59,187 nt of DNA from an uncultured Clostridia bacterium (GTDB lineage: Bacteria; Bacillota; Clostridia; Saccharofermentanales; Saccharofermentanaceae). The stretch is taken from assembly GCA_947303185.1 (NCBI GenBank), contig CAMYXF010000011.1:1-59187 (forward strand), in the 5' to 3' direction. Every line of letters starts with the position of its first letter. The first letter of the stretch is position 1. Positions 48,788 to 57,935 of this stretch are shown here, piece by piece. Both the position numbers and the translations under genes were made by a program. Below the pieces are notes generated by a model. That model saw only the letters and a program-made list of their open reading frames with translations, ran no database searches and had not been told where the DNA came from.

Positions 48788-49264
48788 ATGGCGCAAGCAC
48801 AGGATGAGCCCAAAACAGTAGAAATAAGTGGCAACGTATTCCACATATTTCCGTTCCCGGCAATGAAGGCGGCGAACATAAGCGGCGAGCTCTTCGCACT
48901 TATAGGACCGGCTCTCGGCGGCCTCTCAGCCGCAGTTACAACGAAGGATGGAGAGATTAACACAGATAAGCTTACAGGCTTCTTCGCAACACTTACAGGC
49001 GACAGGGTCGAAGGACTTCTGAGACGCCTTCTTGTTGCAAATAAGAACATATCCGTCGAAGTAGACGGTGCGTCGCCCGTTTGGCTTACCGGAGATGTCG
49101 CAGACAAGATTTTCTGCGGGGCTATAGGCGCTATGTATCGTCTTGCCGTCGAAGTCATTAAGGTAAACTACGGGGATTTTTTCGGCGTCTTGGGCGGCCT
49201 ATTTGGCAGCCCAGACGAGAACCCGCTGAGCAAGATATCAAAAAGTACGGAGACTTCGACTTAA
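48788..49264 (+). CDS. Tail assembly chaperone, short form
   Basis: 158 aa, helical. It occupies the G-gene place before the tape measure. The 0-frame product ends at 49264; a fraction of ribosomes probably shift to -1 at the slippery site at 49177 to make the longer form. GGAAAGGACAATTT precedes the ATG. Confidence 0.75.
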   Translation: MAQAQDEPKTVEISGNVFHIFPFPAMKAANISGELFALIGPALGGLSAAVTTKDGEINTDKLTGFFATLTGDRVEGLLRRLLVANKNISVEVDGASPVWLTGDVADKIFCGAIGAMYRLAVEVIKVNYGDFFGVLGGLFGSPDENPLSKISKSTETST

Positions 49265-49452
49265 CCGCATTTAGCAGCCTTGAGCTGAGAATGTACGTAC
49301 TTATAAAAAACCGCCTCGCCTCGAAGTATGAGCTCGATCACTCGTACACTCTTGACGAGGCGCTTAAATTATATGCCCTTTATGAGAGGGACATGGATAT
49401 TCAGACAATGCGTGCTGAAGAAATGAAAGCGGAGGTGAACAAGCGAAGATGA
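48788..49452 (+). CDS. Tail assembly chaperone, -1 frameshift fusion
   Basis: Predicted 221-aa product from a -1 shift at the heptamer T TTT TTC (49177-49183), joining codons 1-132 to a 90-codon extension in the -1 frame. The extension reads as coding (RRLGRPIWQPRREPAEQDIK, then YGDFDLTAFSSLELRMYVL). A hairpin sits 7 bases downstream. The G/GT frameshift before the tape measure is a well-known device of tailed phages. The end overlaps the tape-measure start. Confidence 0.8.
49177..49213 (+). promoter_or_regulatory. Programmed -1 frameshift signal
   Basis: Slippery heptamer T TTT TTC in frame 0 at 49177-49183, spacer of 7, then a hairpin TGGGC-G-GCC / GGC-A-GCCCA (49191-49213) with one mismatch and a 5-base loop. 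All three parts of a typical signal are present. Confidence 0.8.
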
Positions 49453-51311
49453 CGATAAGAGACATTGCCATTGCGATCGGCTACAACGTCGATAACAAAT
49501 CGTACGATCAGGCAATGGCGTCGGTGAACAAGTTTGCCTCCTTCGCAAAAAAGATACTTGGGGCAGTAGCCGTCGGTGCGCTCTTTAACCAGGCGAGAAA
49601 GCAAGTAGAACACTACATGCAGATAAATAATCAGCTTGCGTATGCGGTTGATTATATGCAGGACATGGCCGCTCTGCAAGAGAAGATCATGACGGCTGCG
49701 CAGAACAGCAACACGTCGTATGATTCAATGGCTTCCGCTGTGAAGCAGATGGTCCAGGACACAAACGCATGGACGCTTTCTCTTGACGACGCTACAAGCC
49801 TTGTGGAAACGCTCGGAAAGGTATTCCGTGGCGCAGGGCTCGGAAGAGATGAGGCTGGCGGCCTCGTAGAGCAGTTCGCACAGAATTTCGCAAACGGCAG
49901 GCTCACAAATTTGTCGCAAATGCTTGCGGCGGCTCCGGAGCTTGTAAACTATCTTGCAAAAACGCTCAACACGACAAATCAGGCCATCAGAGCGATGGCT
50001 ATGCAAAACAATATCACGCTGAAGGAATTCACCAGGGCTATATACAACAACCTTGATGACATTGAGGATAGATACTCAAGGATCTCTCTTACGATTACCG
50101 ATTCTCTTGCCTATGTCAAAGAGAGATTCTTCCTTTGGTTATCTTCGGACGGTAGGAAGATCGTCAACGATATCGCTCTTAAGATCAGGCAATTTGGCGA
50201 TAAGCTCGGACCGAAGCTAAACAAGGTGCGAGATGTTATAGAGGCGCTCGGCGGCCTTCCTTCCTTGTTTGGAAAGGTGGCGGCGATTGCGGCGAGCATT
50301 ACGCTTTTCAGCAAGGGCGTTGAATTCATCTCGAAGCTTAAGCAGGCGCTTCCGTCGATTACGTCGGCGTTTGGCTCAGGCGGTGCGGCGGGTGCCGCAG
50401 GCGGGGCGGGTGCTTCGTCCGGAAGCATTCTCGGAATGCTCGGAAAGATAAGCTGGATTCTTGCGGTCATATACCTTGCGATAAAAACAGTCGCTGATAT
50501 CGTGGCGTTTGCAAGGGGCGAGGACAGCCTCACGGAAGAGGCTTACAGAGAGAGGGGACAAGACCCGGATGCCGCAAGACAAACGCTTCTTAGTGCTCTC
50601 AACGACATGAAAAAAGAGCTCGCTCCGCTCGGCCAGGCTCTCTTGGATCTTTGGAACAATGTCAAAGATATCTTCGGCAGTGTGCTTAAGACTTCAGCTA
50701 TCACAACAATTGATTTCCTAAAAACAATTGTTCCGCTTGTCTCTACAATAGCGAAATCCATCACGTTTGCATTAAAGATCATAAACACTTTAATCAACAC
50801 GATCGGGAAGCCCTTCCTCGACTTCTTCAACAAATTCGGGGAGCTGACGTCGCATTTATTTAACCTGGCGCTTGAGAAATATCTGAAGCTTTGGGAAAAG
50901 TATGCGGACACAATGCTTGAATTTGCGACAATTTTGGAGACCGGCTTCTCTGCGATTGGCGCATGGCTGAAGGAAAGGCTTGGCGACGCTCTTGAGAGCA
51001 TTATGAAATGGCTTGACATGATAAGCGAGCATAGCAAGGCGATCGAGAGGATAAGAGACTTCTTCGAGGCCATACTGCGTTATTTCGGGCTTCTCAAGGA
51101 CGACGTGAGCGATATTGCAGACAAGATCACGGAAAACGATGACAAGATCTTGAACGGCGGCTCTACGAGCACGATCACGATCACGATGAACAACGATTAT
51201 ACATTTAACGGCGCAGACAGGCAGAATCAGCTGAACGCCGCTCAGGCGATGGAAGATTCCGCTGAGGATGTTTCGGATCAGCTTAAGATCGCATTGTATT
51301 ACGGAGGCTAA
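49449..51311 (+). CDS. Tape measure protein
   Basis: 620 aa. N-terminal TIRDIAIAIGYNVDNKSYDQAMASVNKF, an Ala/Gly-rich hydrophobic middle (about 280-345), and long helices after it are typical of tail length-determining proteins that also help DNA entry. It follows the frameshifted chaperone with a 4-base overlap. Confidence 0.85.
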   Translation: MTIRDIAIAIGYNVDNKSYDQAMASVNKFASFAKKILGAVAVGALFNQARKQVEHYMQINNQLAYAVDYMQDMAALQEKIMTAAQNSNTSYDSMASAVKQMVQDTNAWTLSLDDATSLVETLGKVFRGAGLGRDEAGGLVEQFAQNFANGRLTNLSQMLAAAPELVNYLAKTLNTTNQAIRAMAMQNNITLKEFTRAIYNNLDDIEDRYSRISLTITDSLAYVKERFFLWLSSDGRKIVNDIALKIRQFGDKLGPKLNKVRDVIEALGGLPSLFGKVAAIAASITLFSKGVEFISKLKQALPSITSAFGSGGAAGAAGGAGASSGSILGMLGKISWILAVIYLAIKTVADIVAFARGEDSLTEEAYRERGQDPDAARQTLLSALNDMKKELAPLGQALLDLWNNVKDIFGSVLKTSAITTIDFLKTIVPLVSTIAKSITFALKIINTLINTIGKPFLDFFNKFGELTSHLFNLALEKYLKLWEKYADTMLEFATILETGFSAIGAWLKERLGDALESIMKWLDMISEHSKAIERIRDFFEAILRYFGLLKDDVSDIADKITENDDKILNGGSTSTITITMNNDYTFNGADRQNQLNAAQAMEDSAEDVSDQLKIALYYGG

Positions 51312-51314
51312 GCT

Positions 51315-51830
51315 ATGAGATTTACGTCAATAAAAGGTAACAGCTCAGGGCGTGTGGTCGTCTTTGATGCGTGCGAGGTTGTTTCTCAGGACTTTTCGTC
51401 AACGGTGCCCGAATATCCGACAGAGGCCGGCAACAAGGTGTCCGACAGCGTGCTGAAGCATTTGCCGGGGCTTACTCTTTCGGGCGTCATTACTGCGATG
51501 AGCCTTGACAGAGGCGGGGCACACAGCGAAGAGGATCTCGAATCGCTGAAAGATAACCTGAAGGCGCTCTATGCAAGCGCAGAGCTTTGCACGGTCTATT
51601 CCGGCATAGCGGCGTATGGCAGCCTTATCATTCAAGATTTGTCAATCAAACGGGACAATTCGTTCGGAAGAGCTTACTCGGTCGATATGGCACTAAAGCA
51701 GATGGTTTTCCCTTCTGCGACTGTGGCGAAGTTTACAACGTCTGAGAGCTATCCGTATTCCGGGGCGACGGCAAACCAGTCAAGCAGTAACTTTGGCGGA
51801 GGATCTAATGGAGGGCATTACACAAAATGA
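51315..51830 (+). CDS. Baseplate Dit-like protein
   Basis: 171 aa, beta-rich. ACEVVSQDFSSTVPEYPTE and LSIKRDNSFGRAYSVDMALKQM resemble a Dit-type N-terminal domain found in contractile phages after the tape measure. Ends in a Gly/Ser-rich tail. Confidence 0.65.
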   Translation: MRFTSIKGNSSGRVVVFDACEVVSQDFSSTVPEYPTEAGNKVSDSVLKHLPGLTLSGVITAMSLDRGGAHSEEDLESLKDNLKALYASAELCTVYSGIAAYGSLIIQDLSIKRDNSFGRAYSVDMALKQMVFPSATVAKFTTSESYPYSGATANQSSSNFGGGSNGGHYTK

Positions 51831-52153
51831 CGACTTACTACAATATTCCGACGCTTAACGACAGCTTTAACAGGCAGACTGTGGACGGCGAGCAATACTA
51901 TTTCCGGTTTACATACAACGTCGAGGGCGACTTTTGGACGTTTGGTCTGTGGACCGATTTTGACAATCTGATCTTTGCTACAAAGCTTGTCCCCAACATT
52001 CCGCTGAACAGAGCCTTTTCTGCGGAGGGAATGCCAAGGGGAACGTTCTATTGCCTCTCGGAAGTGACCAATGTCATAAACAAAGAGGCGATCATGGAAG
52101 GCGCAGCGACGTTTGCATACGTACCGGAGGGCGAAGAATTAACGGAGGAATGA
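51827..52153 (+). CDS. Baseplate plug-like protein
   Basis: 108 aa. YYNIPTLNDSFNRQTVDGEQYYFRFTYN matches the small beta-barrel pattern of phage baseplate plug proteins. Overlaps the previous gene by 4 bases. Confidence 0.65.
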   Translation: MTTYYNIPTLNDSFNRQTVDGEQYYFRFTYNVEGDFWTFGLWTDFDNLIFATKLVPNIPLNRAFSAEGMPRGTFYCLSEVTNVINKEAIMEGAATFAYVPEGEELTEE

Positions 52154-52154
52154 T

Positions 52155-53108
52155 ATGCCGCAGAGTTATGTTTTAAATGCAATTGGTGTTGATTCCGACA
52201 GAGATCTGCAAGCCTGGACGCTAAGGGACAGAGAGTATTACTTCACGGTGACGTCAAATGGCGGTAGCAGAACGATCGGTGGATCTACGGCGGGAGAAAT
52301 GCCGCTTCGCATAAGCTTTAACGTAGAGCGGACCGATGGAACGGCGCTTAATCTTGCCCGGATAAAGATATGGAACCTTTCGAAAGCGACTGTAAACATG
52401 CTTTCACAGCACGGTGCAAAGGTCAAACTGAGAGCGGGCTATAGCAGCGGAAACGGCATTCCGGTCATATTTGAAGGAACGGTCGTGCAGATGGTCGAAA
52501 CACTTTCGGGTGCCGACAGAATCTGCACTATTGAGGCTGTTGACGGCTTCCAGGAGCTGACGGTGAGCATTATATCGCTCGCATTCAAAGCGAAAACAAC
52601 GTTCTACCATATATTCAGAAGCATTGCTTATGTGATGGGTGTTCCGCTGAGCATGTCAAAAACTGCGCTTACAAAAGCGTCAAGCGACCGGCTCAAATGG
52701 GGCGCTTCGATATATGGCAAGGCTTCTGCGGTCCTGAGCGAATCGCTATTTTCCGCTTATGTTTGGCGCTTCGAGGCAGGGACGTTATATATCAAGCTGG
52801 AAACCGACAAACAAAATGCCAAAGCCGCTTATGCGCTCACGCCGCTTACGGGGCTAATTGGCATGCCCCAAAGGTTGTATGAATCGAGTGTCACGCAGAA
52901 CGACAACATTACGGATGCGCCTCTCTACACGATTTACGGCTATCGGGTCGAGTTTTTCATGAATGGTGCAATCCAGATAAACGATGCGGTGTATTTGGAA
53001 TCACGAGAGGTCTCAGGCTTATTTACCGTCTACAAGATGACGATAACCGGGGATAACCTTGGCGGCGACTGGATCTGTACGGCAGAGCTTAAGGAATATT
53101 CCGCATAG
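52155..53108 (+). CDS. Baseplate hub protein
   Basis: 317 aa. Beta-rich with LRISFNVERTDGTALNLARIKIWNLS and EAVDGFQELTVSIISLAF, as in gpD/gp27-like hub proteins that follow the plug gene in related tails. Confidence 0.7.
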   Translation: MPQSYVLNAIGVDSDRDLQAWTLRDREYYFTVTSNGGSRTIGGSTAGEMPLRISFNVERTDGTALNLARIKIWNLSKATVNMLSQHGAKVKLRAGYSSGNGIPVIFEGTVVQMVETLSGADRICTIEAVDGFQELTVSIISLAFKAKTTFYHIFRSIAYVMGVPLSMSKTALTKASSDRLKWGASIYGKASAVLSESLFSAYVWRFEAGTLYIKLETDKQNAKAAYALTPLTGLIGMPQRLYESSVTQNDNITDAPLYTIYGYRVEFFMNGAIQINDAVYLESREVSGLFTVYKMTITGDNLGGDWICTAELKEYSA

Positions 53109-53122
53109 AACAGGAGGACTTC

Positions 53123-53626
53123 ATGAGGCAAGAATTTTCAAAGGCTGTAAAGATAGCGATCCAAAACGAGCTTCTCAACGGCCTTCACACGGTCATGCCC
53201 GGAAAGGTTATGAAGTACGACGCAAAAGAAGGCACGGCGACGATAAAGCCGATTGCGACGACTTACTTCAATGGCAAGGCCGTGGACTATCCGGAGCTTT
53301 ACGAAGTGCCGGTTGTGTTTCCCCGGTTTGGTGCGATTGAGTTTTCTGCCCCGGTGGAGAAGAACGACCAGGTGCTTGTATTCTTCACGGAGCGGAATCT
53401 CGGAAAGTGGATGGAAGAGGACAAATTTCCTCAATCAAGCCCTTTCTCGCTCAGAAATGCGATCGCAATTCTCGGCTGCTTCTATGGCCCGGGAGAGCTT
53501 ACTGAGCAGGCAAACGAGGACAAGAGCTTAATGATAAAAAACGGCGAGCTTGAGATAAGTATCACAGACGGAACGATGTATATCAAAGGTGACGTGGTCA
53601 TCGACGGAACGCTTATTCACGGTTAA
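53123..53626 (+). CDS. Baseplate spike (Gp138-type OB domain)
   Basis: 167 aa. HTVMPGKVMKYDAKEGTATIKP and VVFPRFGAIEFSAPVEKNDQVL follow the Gp138 N-terminal OB-fold pattern of membrane-piercing spikes. The C-terminus has short strands (GTMYIKGDVVIDGTLIHG) that would form the beta-helix tip. Confidence 0.8.
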   Translation: MRQEFSKAVKIAIQNELLNGLHTVMPGKVMKYDAKEGTATIKPIATTYFNGKAVDYPELYEVPVVFPRFGAIEFSAPVEKNDQVLVFFTERNLGKWMEEDKFPQSSPFSLRNAIAILGCFYGPGELTEQANEDKSLMIKNGELEISITDGTMYIKGDVVIDGTLIHG

Positions 53627-53639
53627 GGAGGGTGTGCTG

Positions 53640-53978
53640 GTGAAAGACTTACTGCTTAATGCCGATGGCGATTTAGATCTGTCAACAGGCGACGCAACGA
53701 TCATAGATAATATCGCTCAGGCAATACTTGTGCGGCTTCGCTGGCACAAAGGCGAATGGCCGATAAATACCGATTACGGCGTGCCTTACTTCGACAACAT
53801 TCTCGGACAGAAATATAACGAAACGTATATAACACAAGATATCTTCGATGTATTCGGCGAAATCGTAGGGCTCAGGACTGTGAACAGCCTGGATATCAAG
53901 AAGGTTAAACGAGGGGTATTTATCAAATTTTCCGTGACCGGAGACAATGGCAGAGAATCGGGGGAGATTGTTATATGA
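53640..53978 (+). CDS. Baseplate wedge protein (gp25/DUF2634-like)
   Basis: 112 aa. LLNADGDLDLSTGDATIIDNIAQAILVRLRWHKGEWPINTDYGVPYFDNIL is the gp25-type wedge signature. GTG 53640 is chosen because AAGGAGGG lies 8-12 bases upstream; the longer reading from 53589 would overlap the spike gene. Confidence 0.85.
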   Translation: MKDLLLNADGDLDLSTGDATIIDNIAQAILVRLRWHKGEWPINTDYGVPYFDNILGQKYNETYITQDIFDVFGEIVGLRTVNSLDIKKVKRGVFIKFSVTGDNGRESGEIVI

Positions 53979-55426
53979 GCGACTATGGAATTACAAGCGG
54001 CGGCTTCATTAAGAAGCGCTTTGACGAGATATACGATGAGATACGAGCTGAGCTCCTCACAAACCTTAACGTGGACGTGTCAGCGAATCCGCAGGGCGTG
54101 TTCAATGTTATCGTCGCTACGTTTGCCGACAGAATGGCGAGGCTTTGGGACATTGCCGAAAGCGTGTACTATTCCGCTTATGTTGAGACGGCAACAGGCG
54201 CTTCGCTCGATGCGGCGTGCAGTGTCGGCGGCGTGGTCCGGAAGAGCGCTAAGCCTTCAATCTACAAGATAGATATCACGCCTACATCCGCTCTCAGCAC
54301 AGAGATCACAGAGGGCATGGCGGCGGCGATCTCTCAGGATAATTTCGTGAGATATCTGACGGCGACAGAATCCGTTATCATTTCGCCAAACTTCGCCAGG
54401 GCTGTGAAGCTCTCATGCGAAGGTGCGGCGGCTTCTTCAACAGTTTCACTATCAATTGATAATGTTATTTCGGTTTCGTTTACTGCGTCCGGAACAACGG
54501 CAACGGACAACAACGCTCTATACTCTCAGCTTCAGCTTCTTCCGCCAGCGACGAGGAGCCTTATTAAGTATTTGGTAAATGGCACCGATGGTGTTGAGAT
54601 CGTGATGGCGAAAGACACGAACCACATCTTCGCATACAACAACATGGTGGGCGTTTCGTTCACCGGTGTGGCGACGTTTGCAGATAACGAGATCGGGCCG
54701 AACGAGTATGCAGGCACAGATGTGTATATTGCCTCATTTCCTCCGTCTTACGCAACATATTACTGCGAGACAGCGCAAAAAGGCAATTACGAAGAGACAG
54801 ACGAAGAGCTCAGGGCAAGATACAACGAAGGCACGTTCGTGCATGGTGCGGCTTCTGACGAGGCGATCAGATCTTCCATCATGAAGGTTGACGGCGTGAA
54901 TGGTTGCTTTGTCTACGTGAATAACACAAACAGCTCTGTAACGGACGGGGGGCACACATACCCGGCTCACAGCGTGACGCCTTATATTGACATCGAGGAT
55001 GCGACTGACGATGATCTCGGAAGAGCGATCTACAGCAGCGTCCCGGCGGGCATTACGATTGACGGCTACCATATTATTACGGTCCAGACAGAAAACAGAA
55101 CAATGAACGTCAAGTATTACTTGCCGAACATAATCTATACCTTCGTGAAGATCACTCTCACAACGTCGGGCACGCTCCCTGCGGACTACATCACAACGGT
55201 GCGGGATCTCTTCTTGGCGAAGGCTGAGCATTTGACGATAAACCAGGGGCTCTCATTCCAGGCGATTGCGGCAGAGATTACTGCTCGTGTGGCAAACGTG
55301 GAGTACACCGAGATCGTCGGCAGCATAGACGCAGGGGACACTTACGATCAGTATTACCTTGCGCCGAAGATCACATCCAGGTACGAATTTGCAGAAGCAC
55401 GTATTGACATAATCATAGCATCGTAA
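53975..55426 (+). CDS. Baseplate J-like wedge protein
   Basis: 483 aa. FIKKRFDEIYDEIRAELL, YYSAYVETATGASLDAACSVGGVVRK, and EETDEELRARYNEG are the baseplate J family hallmarks. It links the baseplate to fibres. Overlaps the gp25-like gene by four bases. Confidence 0.9.
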   Translation: MSDYGITSGGFIKKRFDEIYDEIRAELLTNLNVDVSANPQGVFNVIVATFADRMARLWDIAESVYYSAYVETATGASLDAACSVGGVVRKSAKPSIYKIDITPTSALSTEITEGMAAAISQDNFVRYLTATESVIISPNFARAVKLSCEGAAASSTVSLSIDNVISVSFTASGTTATDNNALYSQLQLLPPATRSLIKYLVNGTDGVEIVMAKDTNHIFAYNNMVGVSFTGVATFADNEIGPNEYAGTDVYIASFPPSYATYYCETAQKGNYEETDEELRARYNEGTFVHGAASDEAIRSSIMKVDGVNGCFVYVNNTNSSVTDGGHTYPAHSVTPYIDIEDATDDDLGRAIYSSVPAGITIDGYHIITVQTENRTMNVKYYLPNIIYTFVKITLTTSGTLPADYITTVRDLFLAKAEHLTINQGLSFQAIAAEITARVANVEYTEIVGSIDAGDTYDQYYLAPKITSRYEFAEARIDIIIAS

Positions 55427-55440
55427 AGGGGGCTGAGGAC

Positions 55441-56529
55441 ATGGCTATAAAAGCGATTTCGGCAGACTTTCCGGGTGAATTTCAAACGCCGAATACAATG
55501 GCCTTTACGGCCGCCTTCGATACGCAGATTTCGGAGATCTCGACGCTCTTCGGCACGCTCAAAAGTATCAAATCAATTGATAGTGCTTCGGGGCGCTCTC
55601 TTGACCTTCTCGGAAGCACAATAGGCCTCACAAGGAAGAATGCGGCGCTTATCACAAGCGGAATATTGACCGAATATCCGATAACCGACGCAAACTACAG
55701 AAAGCTCCTCAAGATGCAGGCTTTGAAGAACGGAGCAATAGGAACGTGCGATGAGGTTGACAGGAGCTTAAAGCTTTGGAACCCGAATTACGGCTTGCTG
55801 TCAGCCGGAAACACGGCGATAACCGTGACCGGTGATATCAACGAAGAAATGATCGTAAAGCCGGCGGGAGTGACGCTTACAGACAAGGTTTTGCCCGCTC
55901 CGGTTATATCCATCACTCGTGACATCTTGACAATTACTGATATGAGCGGTGTTGCCACGTCTTATAATATTTATGTAGGGACTACGTTAAGTTATCAGGG
56001 ATGTACGACAACGACATTCGACCTTTCGGATCTGCTTCTTCCCGGGGGCGCTTACTCAATAGCGGTCACGGCCGTGAATGCGTCCTGGACGGAATCGGAG
56101 CTAAGCAACAGCGCTCTGTTTGAGGCGCTTGAGAGGCTTGCCGCTCCGGTGCCTTCGCTCAGCGGAGACACTTTGTCTTGGCCTGCGGTAACGAATGCGA
56201 CCGGGTACAAGATCGTTGCCTACACAACGTCTTTGGGCAATTACACGATGACGACGCAGGACACTTCCGTGAATCTTCGGAGCTGGCTTTCGACGTACGT
56301 CCCGGAAGGCACTTCGGCCTCGATCGTTGGTGTCACATTGGCCGACGGCATAAACTACGAGGACAGCGTTGCGAGCACGGCAATCAGCTACACGATGGAA
56401 ACTTTGGCGACGCCGGTAATATACAGAAGCGGCAGAATTGTTCTGATTACCGATTCACCTTCATCGCCATTGCCTGATGGATACGATATTTACCTGGATG
56501 GGACTTTAGCAGATACGATCATAATATAA
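55441..56529 (+). CDS. Baseplate/fibre connector with FN3-like repeats (DUF2612-like)
   Basis: 362 aa. Residues 1-145 (FDTQISEISTLFGTLKSIKSIDSASGRSLDLLGSTIGL) resemble DUF2612/tail protein I-type connectors. From about 150 on are FN3/Ig-like strands in at least two repeats (LPAPVISITRD..., LAAPVPSLSGDTLSWPAV...). It would carry the adhesion proteins coded next. AAAGGGGGCTGAGGAC precedes the ATG. Confidence 0.75.
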   Translation: MAIKAISADFPGEFQTPNTMAFTAAFDTQISEISTLFGTLKSIKSIDSASGRSLDLLGSTIGLTRKNAALITSGILTEYPITDANYRKLLKMQALKNGAIGTCDEVDRSLKLWNPNYGLLSAGNTAITVTGDINEEMIVKPAGVTLTDKVLPAPVISITRDILTITDMSGVATSYNIYVGTTLSYQGCTTTTFDLSDLLLPGGAYSIAVTAVNASWTESELSNSALFEALERLAAPVPSLSGDTLSWPAVTNATGYKIVAYTTSLGNYTMTTQDTSVNLRSWLSTYVPEGTSASIVGVTLADGINYEDSVASTAISYTMETLATPVIYRSGRIVLITDSPSSPLPDGYDIYLDGTLADTIII

Positions 56530-56541
56530 GGGGGAAAAGAG

Positions 56542-56862
56542 ATGCTCAATATATTACAGCACAATTTCTTTGAAGAGGCGACTGCGGCCGGAACCGGTGA
56601 GATACTCGACAATAATCTCTGCACAGATCTGACGATTGCGGTATCGGGCACACCGGCAGGCCTTGACGCAACGGTATATGGCAAGCTTGGCGATAGCTGG
56701 TATTCGCTCGGTCTTGTCAATCTGTCGGACATGACAGTGACAAACAAGATTGAAGGGGCCGGTCTCTTTGCCGTGGGCGGTGTAACCGGTGTCGAACAAA
56801 TTAAGGTGGTTATAACTGCGATCGCTTCGGGAAAAGTAACGATAATCGGGCGGCTTATGTAA
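56542..56862 (+). CDS. Small beta-rich tail protein
   Basis: 106 aa, beta-rich (LCTDLTIAVSGTPAGLDATVYGKLGDSWYSLGLVNL). Lies among fibre genes, so probably a small baseplate or fibre protein. AAGGGGGAAAAGAG precedes the ATG. Confidence 0.6.
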   Translation: MLNILQHNFFEEATAAGTGEILDNNLCTDLTIAVSGTPAGLDATVYGKLGDSWYSLGLVNLSDMTVTNKIEGAGLFAVGGVTGVEQIKVVITAIASGKVTIIGRLM

Positions 56863-56874
56863 CAGGAGGGCGAC

Positions 56875-57129
56875 ATGACTATTCAATCATTGGCGGCAGG
56901 GCTCGTTATAGCCTTCCCTTCTGTCATAGCCTTCCACACGCCCTACGGCGATATAGTAAACAATGGCGGCGAAGGGATATGGTCAACGCAGATCATGTTG
57001 CCGCCTCACATAGAATACGCTGCGCCTGAGATCATCATAACGGATGGAGAAATCCCGGCAGAGCAATACGACATTTTGCTTGACGGCACAGTAGTTGACA
57101 CGATAGACGCAGAAGGAGGAGCGGGATGA
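56875..57129 (+). CDS. Fibre protein with half an FN3-like domain
   Basis: 84 aa. The C-terminal part (APEIIITDGEIPAEQYDILLDGTVVDTI) looks like the first strands of the FN3-like repeat seen complete in the neighbouring fibre proteins, with the remaining strands at the start of the next ORF. Overlaps the next start (ATGA). Confidence 0.55.
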   Translation: MTIQSLAAGLVIAFPSVIAFHTPYGDIVNNGGEGIWSTQIMLPPHIEYAAPEIIITDGEIPAEQYDILLDGTVVDTIDAEGGAG

Positions 57130-57935
57130 GCACACCTTATAACTTACATTCTCTGCCCAATATGACGGCGGGTTCGCACACACTTAGTGTCATTGCGAAA
57201 AAAGCCGGATATGAGGACAGCGATCCGAGCAACGTGTTGTCCTTTACTGCGTATGCCGTAACCGGTTCTGCGACAAAGGGCAGCATTACTCTTTACGATT
57301 CATTTATCTTTTCAGACGAAGAGGCCTTTACCGGGACTGTGGTGCCTTCGTCCGGGTGCGTGTTGCCTACGTCGATATCGGTAACAAATGCGACGCTCGT
57401 AAACTACAGCTCTTCGACCGGTATCTTTTCGATCGAAAATCCTACGGGTGCTGTCACGATAACTGCGGTGTGCTTGCAGACGTATTCGATTACGCCGACG
57501 CTCGTGAATGCAACAGCGGCTCCGGGCAATGCGACTGTCATTCACGATAACGAGACGGTGACGCTTACATATGCCTTCGACGGCACAAACTATGTATGCC
57601 CGGCGACAGGGCCGACAGTAACCGGCGCAACGGGATCGTGGACTAAGGTCAGCGACACTCAGGGCACGCTACAGCTCAGCAATCCGACAGGAGCGGTCAG
57701 CTTCACGATTTCGGGCGAAGAAGCGCTGCCTCAATTAGATACCCCGACAAATCTATCTGTAGCAGATACAACGGCAAGCTTTGATGAAGTAGAGAACGCA
57801 GAATCTTATGAGTTTTATGTGGATGATGTCTCTATTGGGACATATACAGTTTATGACGCTTCTCAAGCTGGCACAGAATTAACAATAGAAAATGCTCCTG
57901 CAAGTCAGAGCGGAAATGAGGTGACTATAGGATGA
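57126..57935 (+). CDS. Tail fibre protein with Ig-like domains
   Basis: 269 aa, Thr/Ser-rich. The start (TAGSHTLSVIAKKAGYEDSDPSN) looks like the second half of an FN3-like domain; the rest is further Ig-like strands ending LDTPTNLSVADTTASFDEVENAESYEFYVDDVSIG. AGGAGGAGCGGG precedes the ATG. It overlaps the adhesin start by 4 bases. Confidence 0.65.
   Translation: MSTPYNLHSLPNMTAGSHTLSVIAKKAGYEDSDPSNVLSFTAYAVTGSATKGSITLYDSFIFSDEEAFTGTVVPSSGCVLPTSISVTNATLVNYSSSTGIFSIENPTGAVTITAVCLQTYSITPTLVNATAAPGNATVIHDNETVTLTYAFDGTNYVCPATGPTVTGATGSWTKVSDTQGTLQLSNPTGAVSFTISGEEALPQLDTPTNLSVADTTASFDEVENAESYEFYVDDVSIGTYTVYDASQAGTELTIENAPASQSGNEVTIG

Noticed and set aside
49230..49245. A-run in TCAAAAAG as the chaperone frameshift site
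   Set aside because: It could allow a single-tRNA slip, but the upstream T TTT TTC with hairpin is a full signal and the -1 frame already reads well before this point.
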